Positions 1 to 8,180 of a stretch of 46,649 nucleotides of DNA are shown piece by piece. The first letter of the stretch is position 1, and the number at the start of each line of letters is the position of its first letter. Where the stretch lies: assembly GCA_022511005.1 (NCBI GenBank), contig JAFLSJ010000005.1:1-46649 (forward strand), given 5' to 3'. Both the position numbers and the translations under genes were made by a program. This stretch comes from Ruminococcus sp. (GTDB lineage: Bacteria; Bacillota; Clostridia; Oscillospirales; Acutalibacteraceae). The notes under the pieces are model-generated. The model did not search any database. It was not told where the DNA came from and worked only from the letters and a program-made list of their open reading frames with translations.

Positions 1-26
1 AAAGGGTTGCCGTTTTCGCAGAAAAA

Positions 27-200
27 GCTGTCAGCGAAGCTGACTGAGGGAGAGAAAAAATAATTATAAGGCTTTATATTATATAATTTTTTATAATTGT
101 GCTTTTCTAAATTATATATAACTTTAAACTTTTATTCTTTTTGAATCTCTCCCTCTGTCTGCGGTTTCGCCGCATCCACCTCCCTCGTCAGAGGGAGGCT
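27..200. repeat. Interspersed palindromic repeat, two partial units in opposite orientation
   Basis: Positions 27-54 read GCTGTCAGCGAAGCTGACTG followed by AGGGAGAG. Positions 146-200 hold the same kind of unit inverted (CTCTCCCTC ... CCTCCCTCGTCAGAGGGAGG). A fuller copy lies at 31001-31110. Units with GGCTCCCTCTGA, GAGGGAG and TGACTGAGGGAGAG segments are common extragenic palindromes in gut Firmicutes. The inverted unit ends in GGCTTTTTATTTTTT and could terminate transcription entering from the left. The 90 bp between the units is plain AT-rich DNA. Confidence 0.7.
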
Positions 201-254
201 TTTTATTTTTTAAAGTTTTTATGTTACAAACAACTCCTCCAAAATTAAAAATAC

Positions 255-281
255 ACCTTTATTATAAAAACACATAGTATA
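255..281 (+). promoter_or_regulatory. Candidate sigma-K-type promoter of dpaA
   Basis: CATAGTATA at 273-281 matches the CATAnnnTA -10 box of sporulation sigma-E/sigma-K promoters, with AC at 255-256 placed 16 bp upstream as expected for sigma-K. In Bacillus the dipicolinate synthase operon belongs to the mother-cell sigma-K regulon, so the match fits the gene. This is a consensus match only. Confidence 0.5.
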
Positions 282-316
282 TTGTATAAAAACTAAAATT
301 TTTACAGGTGTTTTAT

Positions 317-1180
317 ATGGCTAAAACTGTTGGTATTATCGGCGGAGATAAACGCTTTCTTTTTGCCGGTGATTTCTTTTTAAAAGATAAATATAATGTT
401 AAGCTTTTCGGCTTTTCAAAAATAACAAGCACAGGTGACTTGCAGATATGCAACAGCTTAGACGAGCTTTCTAAAACTGATATCGTTATTTTCCCAGTAC
501 CCCCTGTTAATCAGGCAGGTGATATTAACGCTCCTTTTGCAAAAGAGCCTATAAAATTTAACTCTGAACTTTTAAATTTAATTTCAGATAAGAAAATATT
601 TTGTCCAATGAAAGAAAAGATAGTTAAGTTTTGTAAAGAATTTGAAAATATAAAATCCTATGATTATTTTGAAAGAGAGGATTTTACTCTTTTAAATGCT
701 TACTTAACGGCAGAAGGAGCCTTGCAGATTGCACTTAACAGCTATGAGGGAGCAATTTTAGACAGCAAAATTCTAATCTGCGGTTTCGGCAGAATAGGTA
801 AATGTCTTGCAAAAATGTTTAGGGACTTAAAAGCGCAGGTTTATGTAAGTGCCAGAAAAGCTACAGACTTTGCAAAAATTACAATAAACGGTTATCATCT
901 CCTTAATACCGGACAGCTTAAAGAACTCAGGGGCTTTGATATAGTGTTTAATACGGTACCTGCATTGATATTTGATGAATCATTGCTTAAAAAGACAGAT
1001 AAAAATACACTGATTGTTGATTTGGCATCACTTCCGGGAGGAATAGATAAATCAGCGGCACAAAGCCTTGATATAGATATAATACACGCCCTGGCATTGC
1101 CGGGAAAAACTGCACCGAAAACTGCAGGAGAAATTATAAAAAACACAATTGTTAAGATGCTTGAGGAGGAAATCAGGTGA
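317..1180 (+). CDS. dpaA: Dipicolinate synthase subunit A
   Basis: This is the NAD(P)-binding subunit of dipicolinate synthase, which with DpaB makes the dipicolinic acid that is loaded with calcium into the forespore. The 287-residue protein opens with KTVGIIGGDKR and has a Rossmann glycine motif, CGFGRIGKCLA, near residue 154, as in SpoVFA. I chose ATG 317 over an in-frame GTG at 308 because AGGTG at 306-310 sits six bases before it as a ribosome binding site. The stop overlaps the GTG start of dpaB. The gene marks the organism as a likely spore former. Confidence 0.93.
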   Translation: MAKTVGIIGGDKRFLFAGDFFLKDKYNVKLFGFSKITSTGDLQICNSLDELSKTDIVIFPVPPVNQAGDINAPFAKEPIKFNSELLNLISDKKIFCPMKEKIVKFCKEFENIKSYDYFEREDFTLLNAYLTAEGALQIALNSYEGAILDSKILICGFGRIGKCLAKMFRDLKAQVYVSARKATDFAKITINGYHLLNTGQLKELRGFDIVFNTVPALIFDESLLKKTDKNTLIVDLASLPGGIDKSAAQSLDIDIIHALALPGKTAPKTAGEIIKNTIVKMLEEEIR

Positions 1181-1746
1181 AAAAGGTCACAGTCGGATTT
1201 GCAATGTGCGGCTCCTTTTGTACCTTTTCAAAAGCCATTGAGCAAATGAAAAAGCTTGCAGAAGAGTATCACATTGTACCTATAATGTCAAAAAACGCAT
1301 ATTCGATGGATACAAGGTTTGGAAAAGCAGAGGATTTTATAAAAGAAATTGAAGAAATAACAAAAGAAAAAATTATCCACACAATAGACGGAGCAGAGCC
1401 AATAGGTCCAAATAAGATTTGCGATTTGCTTTTAATTGCCCCGTGTACAGGTAACACCCTTGCAAAGCTTGCACTGGGAGTGACAGATACACCTGTTGCG
1501 ATGGCGGCAAAATCACATTTAAGAATTCAGAGACCTGTTCTTTTGTCCGTTGCAACAAATGACGGTCTGGGAGCATCCGCACAAAATATCGGTAAGCTTC
1601 TGAATACCAAAAACATTTATTTTGTGCCAATGCAACAAGATGATTATGTAAAAAAGCCGAATTCTCTTGTTTCAAAATTTGAGCTTATACCAAAATGTAT
1701 AGAGCTTGCTTTAAACGGTCAGCAACCCCAGCCGATATTCGGTTAA
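1177..1746 (+). CDS. dpaB: Dipicolinate synthase subunit B
   Basis: This is the flavoprotein-like subunit of dipicolinate synthase (SpoVFB), of usual length at 189 residues. It has the flavoprotein/decarboxylase fold signature, with VGFAMCGSFCTF at the N-terminus and LLIAPCTGNTLAKLA in the middle. Translation starts at GTG 1177, which overlaps the dpaA stop as GTGA, with GAGGAGGA directly upstream, so the two genes are translationally coupled. A miniature inverted-repeat element begins seven bases after the stop. Confidence 0.93.
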   Translation: MKKVTVGFAMCGSFCTFSKAIEQMKKLAEEYHIVPIMSKNAYSMDTRFGKAEDFIKEIEEITKEKIIHTIDGAEPIGPNKICDLLLIAPCTGNTLAKLALGVTDTPVAMAAKSHLRIQRPVLLSVATNDGLGASAQNIGKLLNTKNIYFVPMQQDDYVKKPNSLVSKFELIPKCIELALNGQQPQPIFG

Positions 1747-1752
1747 AATATA

Positions 1753-1911
1753 ATACTAAACACCAATTAAAAAGCGGATATCTTTTAGGCATATTTTGCA
1801 CCATACATCGCGCCCTGTCCTCGAAAGGCGACAGCCTTTCTGTGGTATGGCGCTTGTCTGTCACAAAATCTGCTCTAAAATCTTATCTCATTTTCAATCG
1901 GTGTTTAGTAT
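1753..1911. repeat. Miniature inverted-repeat element, long form (159 bp)
   Basis: The element starts ATACTAAACACCAATT and ends AATCGGTGTTTAGTAT: 16-bp terminal inverted repeats with one mismatch. The left arm continues AAAAAGCGGATATCTTTT, exactly as in the short copy at 29123-29174 (there AAAAAGTGG). Between the arms this copy has about 107 bp not present in the short one, with internal complementarity (GCGCC ... GGCGC, CTGTC ... GACAG). No coding sequence is visible. The rest of the gap up to 2058 is unremarkable AT-rich DNA. Confidence 0.8.
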
Positions 1912-2058
1912 AAGATAAACTGCATCAATGCTTTTAATTTAAAGCAGATGCAGTTTTTTTAAATAATGGAACAAGCATATTTAATTAAAGTTTTTCTACT
2001 TGAATTATTATCCTTATTTTGCTACAATGAACTTGAATCAAGAAAAAGGAGAAAAACT

Positions 2059-2574
2059 ATGAAATATTGTAATTCTTGTAGAAAACTACATAATGATAAT
2101 GAACAGACTTGCAATGAATGTAAAAAGCCACTTAACACTATAGAAGATAATAATACTCCGGTATTTTTAATAAGCGCAGAGGGTTTTGAAAAGGATAGAA
2201 TTATAGCTGCACTTGCAGATGCGGGAATCCCCTCAGATATAAAAAGACAGAAGAAGGATAATTCCGCAAACGCTGTAACAGGTATTGATATGAGCGATTT
2301 AAATATTCTTGTTCCTTTTCAGGCATATGAAAAGGCTTATGATATATGCGTAGGCATAGGTGCCATTAAAGAAGAGGGAGAAAAAATCATAGAAGACGGC
2401 GAATATGAAACCTCAAATGAACAAGGCCTTGATAAACAGTTTGAACAAATAAACGGGGGCAGTAAAGCAGGCAGAATTGTACTTGCAGTGATGCTTTTGA
2501 TTTTAATTGCCCTTGCAGTATTTGGAACAGATGCAATCACAGGCTTTATAGGAAATCTTTTTTCAGGCAGCTAA
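2059..2574 (+). CDS. Zinc-ribbon protein with C-terminal membrane segment
   Basis: Function unknown. The 171-residue product begins with a four-cysteine zinc ribbon (Cys4, Cys7, Cys18, Cys21). A middle domain (about residues 35-100) resembles the DUF2007-type fold, with FLISAEGFEKDRIIAALADA and ILVPFQAYEKAYDIC. An acidic stretch follows, then a hydrophobic segment near residues 142-163 that should anchor it in the membrane. ATG 2059 is preceded by AAAAAGGAG; an upstream in-frame extension to 1966 lacks a binding site. The gene lies four bases ahead of ispD and is probably co-transcribed with it. The DUF2007 assignment is tentative. Confidence 0.75.
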   Translation: MKYCNSCRKLHNDNEQTCNECKKPLNTIEDNNTPVFLISAEGFEKDRIIAALADAGIPSDIKRQKKDNSANAVTGIDMSDLNILVPFQAYEKAYDICVGIGAIKEEGEKIIEDGEYETSNEQGLDKQFEQINGGSKAGRIVLAVMLLILIALAVFGTDAITGFIGNLFSGS

Positions 2575-2577
2575 AAT

Positions 2578-3297
2578 ATGAGAAGTAATTATGTAACTGC
2601 AATTATAGTTGCGGCAGGAAATTCAAGCAGAATGGGCGGAAATATCAGTAAGCAGTTTATTTCTTTAAATGAAAAAACTGTAATTGAACATACTCTAACC
2701 GCCTTTGAAAACTGTAGTTTAATAGATGAAATTGTTGTTGTTGCAAGAGAGCAGGATATAGAAAAAATCAATTCACTTGTAAAGAAAAATTCTTTTACTA
2801 AAGTATCTCATATTGCAGTAGGAGGAAATACAAGGGGAGAGAGCGTTGCTAACGGAATAAATGCGTCTTCTGATATTTCAGACAAAACCCACTTTTTCGC
2901 AATTCACGACGGCGCCAGACCTCTTGTTTTAATTAAGGACATAGAAAATGTAATAAAGAAAGCCTTTGAAGTTAAAAGTGCAACGCTGGGCGTTATGGTT
3001 AAAGATACAATCAAAATTACTGATGATAAAAATATAGTTGTAAGCACACCAAATAGAGCCGACTTAAGAAGTATTCAAACGCCGCAGATTTTTGAAAAAG
3101 GACTTTATATTTCTGCATTAAATAAGGCAAAATCAGAGGGAAAAGATTTTACAGACGATTGCCAACTTGTAGAAAACTTCGGAAAAGCTGTTGAGGTTGT
3201 AATCGGAAGTGAAAGCAATATAAAGCTTACAACCCCAATTGATGTAATAATGGCGGAAAGTATTTTAAAAGCAAGAGAGCAGGGAGAAGAAATATGA
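2578..3297 (+). CDS. ispD: 2-C-methyl-D-erythritol 4-phosphate cytidylyltransferase
   Basis: IspD transfers CMP to methylerythritol phosphate in the MEP isoprenoid pathway. The 239-residue protein has the nucleotide-binding loop [10 protein letters not shown] at residues 12-21 followed by SKQF, then HDGARPL near 110 and FTDDCQLVE near 180, all typical. The start lies four bases after the previous stop with only a weak binding site, suggesting coupled translation. It overlaps ispF by four bases (ATGA), so the two enzymes are made together. Confidence 0.95.
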   Translation: MRSNYVTAIIVAAGNSSRMGGNISKQFISLNEKTVIEHTLTAFENCSLIDEIVVVAREQDIEKINSLVKKNSFTKVSHIAVGGNTRGESVANGINASSDISDKTHFFAIHDGARPLVLIKDIENVIKKAFEVKSATLGVMVKDTIKITDDKNIVVSTPNRADLRSIQTPQIFEKGLYISALNKAKSEGKDFTDDCQLVENFGKAVEVVIGSESNIKLTTPIDVIMAESILKAREQGEEI

Positions 3298-3770
3298 GAA
3301 TAGGTCACGGTTATGATGTTCATAAATTTGCCGATAACAGAAAACTGATTTTAGGCGGAGTAGAAATCCCTTATGAAAAGGGACTTTTAGGTCATAGTGA
3401 TGCAGATGTTCTCCTCCACGCAATTATGGACGCTCTTTTAGGCGCGGCGGCTTTAGGTGATATAGGAAAGCTGTTTCCCGATAATGATGATACTTTTTTA
3501 AATGCAGACAGCCTGAAACTCCTTGAAAAAACAGTACAGGTTTTAAAAGAAAATGACTATAAAATAATTAATATTGATTCAACCGTTATTGCTCAAAAAC
3601 CAAAGCTTAAGGATTATATTATTTCAATGAGAGAAAAAATCGCAAAGGCTTGTAATACTGAACTTGACCAAATAAGCGTTAAAGCTACAACAGAAGAAGG
3701 TCTCGGCTTTACAGGCGAATTGCTTGGAATTTCAGCCCACGCTGTATGCTTAATTGAAAAAGTGAATTAA
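3294..3770 (+). CDS. ispF: 2-C-methyl-D-erythritol 2,4-cyclodiphosphate synthase
   Basis: IspF cyclises CDP-ME-2-phosphate to MEcPP in the MEP pathway. The 158-residue protein has the metal ligands Asp8 and His10 in GYDVH and the [19 protein letters not shown] signature with the third ligand histidine. The C-terminus has [12 protein letters not shown], the expected substrate-contact loop. The start overlaps ispD as ATGA with GGGAGAAGA as binding site. A bidirectional hairpin at 3822-3856 follows. Confidence 0.96.
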   Translation: MRIGHGYDVHKFADNRKLILGGVEIPYEKGLLGHSDADVLLHAIMDALLGAAALGDIGKLFPDNDDTFLNADSLKLLEKTVQVLKENDYKIINIDSTVIAQKPKLKDYIISMREKIAKACNTELDQISVKATTEEGLGFTGELLGISAHAVCLIEKVN

Positions 3771-3821
3771 GAGGATTAAAAAACTATAAATTTCTAAATA
3801 ATCTTTATTAAAGATAATAAA

Positions 3822-3856
3822 AACGCACCTGCTTTTTAATGAAAGTCAGGTGCGTT
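3822..3856. terminator. Bidirectional terminator between ispF and the radical SAM gene
   Basis: AACGCACCTG and CAGGTGCGTT form a perfect 10-bp stem, with A-rich sequence to the left and TTAATTTTATTT to the right. It can end transcription from both convergent units. The stop codon of the minus-strand gene (3836-3838) lies in the loop, so the hairpin overlaps coding sequence. Confidence 0.8.
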
Positions 3857-4702
3857 AATTTTATTTGTTTTGTGCTTTTTCTTTTTATCAGCCACAAGCT
3901 GTTCGTGATAAAAGTAATTTTTGAAGTTTACTTTTTCCTCTGTGCAAAATTCATTAATTTCCTTTGCAAGCTCTATCCAGTAAGATTTATCGCCTTTTAT
4001 GTATATATTTTCATAAAGCAAAGTTAGTTCGGGGTGGTGTTTCTTAATGTAGTTTAAAATCTCTGTTTTATATGCTCCCCGAAGATTAAGATTTTCAAAC
4101 CAGTACATATTTATATAAGGTTTTGATGTCTTAACTATTGCTTTAAAATTTGTAATACCTGGGAATATAGGCGACATAAAAAGTATTGTGTAAATTCCGT
4201 TTTTGTTTAATTCTTTTAAAGTGTTTAACCTGTCTTTAATACTGCTTGCATTATCCATATGATTTTTAAACTTTTCGTCAAGAGTGTTTACAGACATTGC
4301 AACAGTAAGATTTTTAAACTGTTTAAGTAAATCAATATCCCTTAAAATTAAAGATGATTTTGTAGTAATACATAATTCACATTCAGCCTCTATAAGCTGT
4401 TCAAGTATTTTTCTTGTAAGGCGGTATTTTTCTTCAAAAGAATTGTAGCAATCCGTTACGGAAGATAAAAATACATTTTTGCCCTTTAGCTTTTTTATAT
4501 TTATTGGCTTATCGCATAGCTTTATATCAATAAATTCTCCCCAAGGTTCTAAATGTCCCGTAAACCGTTTCATAAAGCTTGCATAACAGTATTTACACCC
4601 GTGGGGACAGCCTACATACGGGTTTATTACATAATCACTTACAGGCAAATTGGATTTTGTAACATAATCCTTTGTTTCAATAAAATTTTCCTTAATCTTC
4701 AT
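3836..4702 (-). CDS. Radical SAM protein, SplB-like
   Basis: This is an iron-sulfur radical SAM enzyme of unknown substrate. The cluster motif CPHGCKYCY gives Cys32, Cys36 and Cys39 (CxxxCxxC). The preceding NPYVGC and the later LCITTKSSLILRDIDLL region match the spore-photoproduct-lyase-like (SplB/COG1533) family, whose members are mostly uncharacterised. At 288 residues it is slightly short for SplB itself and has no visible helix-turn-helix, so I do not call it spore photoproduct lyase. ATG 4702 follows TTGGAG by nine bases; a TTG 15 bases earlier is the alternative start. It is probably the second gene of an operon with ppk2, 24 bases apart. Confidence 0.85.
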   Translation of the reverse strand: MKIKENFIETKDYVTKSNLPVSDYVINPYVGCPHGCKYCYASFMKRFTGHLEPWGEFIDIKLCDKPINIKKLKGKNVFLSSVTDCYNSFEEKYRLTRKILEQLIEAECELCITTKSSLILRDIDLLKQFKNLTVAMSVNTLDEKFKNHMDNASSIKDRLNTLKELNKNGIYTILFMSPIFPGITNFKAIVKTSKPYINMYWFENLNLRGAYKTEILNYIKKHHPELTLLYENIYIKGDKSYWIELAKEINEFCTEEKVNFKNYFYHEQLVADKKKKHKTNKINAPDFH

Positions 4703-4726
4703 ATTACATTTCTCCAAAGAAATTTA

Positions 4727-5596
4727 CTAATTATTTTCGCTTAATAAAAGCTCTTTGTCCTCAATTAAATGCCTTCTCTCTTCTTCGGGGAGAGTAGGAT
4801 ATTTAGGGTCGATTTTTTTCATAACATCAAGTATAGCCTCAGACACAAGATATCTTGCATAAAACTTTTGGTCGGCAGGAATTATATACCATGGACAGTC
4901 TTTTGTAGAAGTTTCATTAATTGCATCTTCATAGGCTTGTTGGTATTCGTCCCAATATTGCCTTTCTTTAATATCAGAGGTAGAAAATTTCCAGTTTTTA
5001 ATTTTTAAATCAATTCTTTCAAGAAAACGTTTTTTCTGTTCCTCTTTAGATAAGTGCAAAAATATTTTTATAATTCGGCAGCTATTGTTAAAAATATATT
5101 TTTCAAAGTTTTTAATTTCCTTGTATCTTCTGCCGATTACGTCACCTTGTTTGCATCTGTCAGCCATTTTTTGATTTTCATACAGCTTATGAACCTTGCC
5201 GATTAAGACATCTTCATAATAGGAACGGTTGAAAATAGCCATCTTTCCCTTTTCAGGTAATCGCTTGATTGCTCTCCACATATAATCGTGGGAAAGCTCT
5301 TCGGAATTAGGAGATTTAAAAGAATAAACATCAATGCCCTGAGGATTAAGTCCGCTCATAACGTGCTTAATTGTACCGTCTTTGCCTGCGGCGTCCATAG
5401 CCTGTAATATAATCAAAATCGACTCCTTGCCTTCAGAATACAGCTTGTCCTGATATTCTGCAATTTTCTTACGGTTTTCCTCTGTTTTTGCAAGAATTTT
5501 CTCTTTTTCTGTTTTTTTAATCTTTTCATCAGTGGAAAAGTCATCAAGTTCGATTTTTTTAGTTCCCTTAACAGTAAATTTTTTAAGTTCAGACAT
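4727..5596 (-). CDS. ppk2: Polyphosphate kinase 2 family protein (PPK2)
   Basis: PPK2 enzymes use polyphosphate to phosphorylate nucleotides, or the reverse. The 289-residue protein has the Walker A motif AMDAAGKDGT at residues 66-75, the lid region with MWRAIKRLPEKG near 106-117, and the Walker B-like FNRSYYEDV at 122-130. These are diagnostic for the family. Single-domain length suggests a class I or III enzyme; which nucleotide it prefers cannot be read from the sequence. The start has TAGGAG seven bases upstream. The radical SAM gene follows on the same strand. Confidence 0.93.
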   Translation of the reverse strand: MSELKKFTVKGTKKIELDDFSTDEKIKKTEKEKILAKTEENRKKIAEYQDKLYSEGKESILIILQAMDAAGKDGTIKHVMSGLNPQGIDVYSFKSPNSEELSHDYMWRAIKRLPEKGKMAIFNRSYYEDVLIGKVHKLYENQKMADRCKQGDVIGRRYKEIKNFEKYIFNNSCRIIKIFLHLSKEEQKKRFLERIDLKIKNWKFSTSDIKERQYWDEYQQAYEDAINETSTKDCPWYIIPADQKFYARYLVSEAILDVMKKIDPKYPTLPEEERRHLIEDKELLLSENN

Positions 5597-5688
5597 CTTT
5601 TACTCCTAATAAATTAAGAAATTCTTTATTTAATATTAACATATACACTTAGTATTTGCAATTTTGCTTGTAATATTTTTATAACTTA

Positions 5689-5806
5689 GGCAAGATGTTT
5701 GTCGCCGCCTTGGAGGCGGGAAACATTATTCATTCAGTGGGAGTAAAATATCCCACTGAATGTAGGCGGCTTTCAGCCGCCCTTGCCACGTTAAAAACGG
5801 GGCAAG
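5689..5806. repeat. Multi-stem palindromic element upstream of SRP RNA
   Basis: Three perfect hairpins lie in series: CCGCCT/AGGCGG (5705-5719), ATTCAGTGGGA/TCCCACTGAAT (5732-5761) and GGCGGCT/AGCCGCC (5765-5781). They are enclosed by GGCAAG at 5689 and CTTGCC at 5782-5787, and a second GGCAAG follows at 5801. The set can fold into a cloverleaf-like four-way junction. Its GC content contrasts with the flanking AT-rich DNA. No protein is encoded. The rest of the 5597-5837 gap shows nothing else. Confidence 0.75.
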
Positions 5807-5837
5807 TTCCTTATTTGAAAAAAATCATAAAAAACTC

Positions 5838-5866
5838 TTGATAAACATTAAAAATTGTGATATACT
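5838..5866 (+). promoter_or_regulatory. Promoter of the SRP RNA gene
   Basis: TTGATA (5838-5843) and TATACT (5861-5866) are 17 bp apart, a strong housekeeping promoter. The predicted transcription start at about 5873 coincides with the 5' strand of the closing RNA stem. Confidence 0.85.
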
Positions 5867-5874
5867 AATTGAAA

Positions 5875-6056
5875 ATTGCAAGCCTGCATATAATCATTTG
5901 ATTAAGCGAGCGGCAGGCCCTGTACGATTGAGGTCTGTGAACCATGTCAGGCGGGGAACCGAGCAGCATTAAGCAGTATTCTTGATGCGATACAGTAAGT
6001 CTGCCGTTCACTTAATTAAATGATTTCCGAAAATTCGGATAAGGTTTGCAATTTTT
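5875..6056 (+). ncRNA. ffs: Signal recognition particle RNA (long form)
   Basis: This is the RNA scaffold of the signal recognition particle, which targets exported proteins. The apical domain is recognisable: GTGAACCATGTCAGG, then CGGGGAACCGAGCAGCATTAAG. The ends pair (ATTGCAAGCCT at 5875 with AGGTTTGCAAT ending 6052). A second long stem uses AATCATTTGATTAAG with CTTAATTAAATGATT, giving the long Alu-domain-containing form of Firmicutes. A run of T after 6052 ends it. Its place directly upstream of dnaX is the same as in Bacillus. Confidence 0.93.
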
Positions 6057-6078
6057 GTTTTTAATAGGAGGTGTTTTT

Positions 6079-7812
6079 ATGTACCAGGTGCTTTATAGAA
6101 AATGGCGGCCGAAAACCTTTGAAGATGTATCAGGTCAGCCTCAGGTTACAAGAACCTTGCAAAACGAAATAAAAGCAGGACGAATTAACCACGCATATTT
6201 GTTTACAGGTTCACGTGGTACAGGAAAAACTACCTGTGCAAAAATTTTCGCAAAAGCGGTCAACTGCTTAAATCCTGTTGACGGCAATCCCTGCGGAGAG
6301 TGTGAAAACTGCAAAACAATCGAAAACGGAGATATGCACGACGTTGTAGAAATGGACGCTGCCAGCAACCGCGGTATTGACGATATAAGGGATATTATTG
6401 ATAAAGCCCGTTTTTCTCCTGCAAAGGCAAAATATCGAGTTTATATTGTTGACGAAGTTCATATGCTGACAGAGCAGGCATTTAACGCTTTATTAAAAAC
6501 CTTGGAAGAACCTCCCGAGCATGTTATTTTTATACTTGCTACAACTGAGGTTCATAAGCTGCCTGCAACTATTGTATCCCGTTGCCAGAGATTTGATTTT
6601 CATAGAATTGCTTCAGATGCAATTTCTGATAGACTTAAATATGTTGCAGAAAATGAAAATGTAACAATTACTGATGATGCCGCACTTCTTATTTCTGCTG
6701 TGGCAGACGGTGCATTGCGTGACGCATTGTCGTTGCTTGATAGATGTATTGCCCTTGATAATAATATTACGGCAGATGTCGTAAGAAAAGCATCAGGTCT
6801 TGCAAAAAAGGATTATCTGTTTGACCTTGCAAATTGCTGTATAAATAAAAATACCCCAAAAGCTCTTGAAATAGTTGACAGGCTTTATAATGAAGCTAAA
6901 GATATGGCAAGATTATGTAATGAATTAATCGACCATTTCAGAAATTTAATGATTATAAAGTCAGTTAAAAATCCAAAAGAGTTTCTTGTTATGTCAGAAG
7001 ATGAGTTTGATAATGCACAAACTCAGGCAGATTTTCTGACTCTTGAGGAAATTGTATATATAATGGATGTTTTAGAGCAGTCTTATCAGCGAATGGGTAA
7101 GGGTTCAAGCAACAGAACGGAGTTTGAAACAGCACTGGTAAAATTAAGTGCTCCCGAGCTTGATTTTTCAATGGAGGCTCTCTTATCAAGAATATCCGCT
7201 CTTGAAAATGCCGTTAAAAAGGGGATAAGAGTTGTAAATTCAGAAGAAAAACAACCGCCCAAAGCAGAAGAAAAACCTATTGAAGATAATAAAACTTCAA
7301 AGACAGAAACTTCTGAGCCTGACTTTGAAGAGCCTGCAAAAAAAGCAGATTCAAGTGAAATAGAAAACATTTTAAATCCAAAGCCTGTTCAAAGCTTCAG
7401 CGAGCCTGCTGAAAATATTACACCTCAGCCACAGGTGGTACAGTCACCTGTAAGAAAACAAGTTGATTATGAAGAAATTTATAATAATGCAACACCGTTT
7501 TTACAATGGCCTGAAGTAGTTGAACATTTAAAAAAATATTCAAAAACTATTGCAACCTCTTTTACAAATACAAATGCTTACGAAAGCGGTAATTATCTTT
7601 TAATAGATGCAAACTCCACAATGCCCTTTGAGTTATTAAAGGTAAGCACTCAAAGAGAAAAAATAAGAGAAGCAATAATGGAGATTACAGGCAAAAAGTT
7701 TAATTTAGGACCATATAAAAAACCTGAAAAAAAACAGGAAGAAGTTAAAGACCCTCTTGATACATTTACAGAACAATTAAAAAACAGCGGAATAGAAATA
7801 ACCGAGGAATAA
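6079..7812 (+). CDS. dnaX: DNA polymerase III subunits gamma and tau
   Basis: DnaX is the motor of the clamp loader at the replication fork. The 577-residue tau protein has the P-loop GSRGTGKTT (44-52), zinc cysteines around 63-78 (CGECENC), Walker B VDEVHML, and the SRC motif IVSRCQRF. A lysine/glutamate-rich linker begins near residue 395, followed by a small C-terminal domain. ATG 6079 has TAGGAGG upstream; the reading frame continues back into the SRP RNA but without a binding site. An A7 tract at 7338-7344 could allow a -1 shift to an early stop at 7356-7358, giving a 426-residue gamma form. ybaB follows 15 bases later. Confidence 0.96.
   Translation: MYQVLYRKWRPKTFEDVSGQPQVTRTLQNEIKAGRINHAYLFTGSRGTGKTTCAKIFAKAVNCLNPVDGNPCGECENCKTIENGDMHDVVEMDAASNRGIDDIRDIIDKARFSPAKAKYRVYIVDEVHMLTEQAFNALLKTLEEPPEHVIFILATTEVHKLPATIVSRCQRFDFHRIASDAISDRLKYVAENENVTITDDAALLISAVADGALRDALSLLDRCIALDNNITADVVRKASGLAKKDYLFDLANCCINKNTPKALEIVDRLYNEAKDMARLCNELIDHFRNLMIIKSVKNPKEFLVMSEDEFDNAQTQADFLTLEEIVYIMDVLEQSYQRMGKGSSNRTEFETALVKLSAPELDFSMEALLSRISALENAVKKGIRVVNSEEKQPPKAEEKPIEDNKTSKTETSEPDFEEPAKKADSSEIENILNPKPVQSFSEPAENITPQPQVVQSPVRKQVDYEEIYNNATPFLQWPEVVEHLKKYSKTIATSFTNTNAYESGNYLLIDANSTMPFELLKVSTQREKIREAIMEITGKKFNLGPYKKPEKKQEEVKDPLDTFTEQLKNSGIEITEE
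7338..7358 (+). promoter_or_regulatory. Candidate -1 frameshift site in dnaX
   Basis: The frame reads GCA AAA AAA GCA, giving a slippery A_AAA_AAA heptamer followed by G. After a -1 shift the codons AGC AGA TTC AAG TGA give a stop at 7356-7358. The shortened product would have about 426 residues, close to the 431 of Escherichia coli gamma. Transcriptional slippage on the same tract is an alternative. I see no strong downstream hairpin. Confidence 0.4.
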
Positions 7813-7827
7813 GAAAGGAAGATTCAT

Positions 7828-8178
7828 ATGAAAGCAAGATTACCCAAAGGATACGGCTCAGGCGGAGCGGCAAATATTCAGCAGTTAGCTCGTCAGGCAC
7901 AAAAAATTCAGGACGAAATGGGCTCTATCGAACAGGAACTTGAAGTAAAAGAATATTCAGCCACAGCAGGCGGCAATGCAGTAAAGGTTACCGTAACAGG
8001 TAAAATGGAGGTTAAATCAATAGAGATTTCTCCCGAAGTTGTTGATCCTGAAGATGTTGAAATGCTTTCAGATTTAGTTATGGCAGCAACAAACGAAGCT
8101 TTAAGAAGTGCCGCAACTGAAAAAGAAGAGCGTATGGGTGCACTTTCAGGCGGACTTAATATTCCGGGATTGTTCTGA
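7828..8178 (+). CDS. YbaB/EbfC nucleoid-associated protein
   Basis: This is a small dimeric DNA-binding protein of the YbaB/EbfC family, almost always encoded between dnaX and recR as here. Its 116 residues have the family's central features: a helix with QQLARQAQKIQDEM, the strand-rich AGGNAVKVTVTGKMEVKSIEI and VDPEDVEMLSDLV. AAGGAAG lies eight bases before the ATG. The recR start follows two bases after the stop, so the three genes form one operon. Confidence 0.95.
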   Translation: MKARLPKGYGSGGAANIQQLARQAQKIQDEMGSIEQELEVKEYSATAGGNAVKVTVTGKMEVKSIEISPEVVDPEDVEMLSDLVMAATNEALRSAATEKEERMGALSGGLNIPGLF

Positions 8179-8180
8179 TT

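Noticed and set aside
3836-4702. Spore photoproduct lyase
   Set aside because: The radical SAM motif fits the wider family, but the protein is shorter than SplB and I cannot identify the lyase-specific cysteine with confidence.
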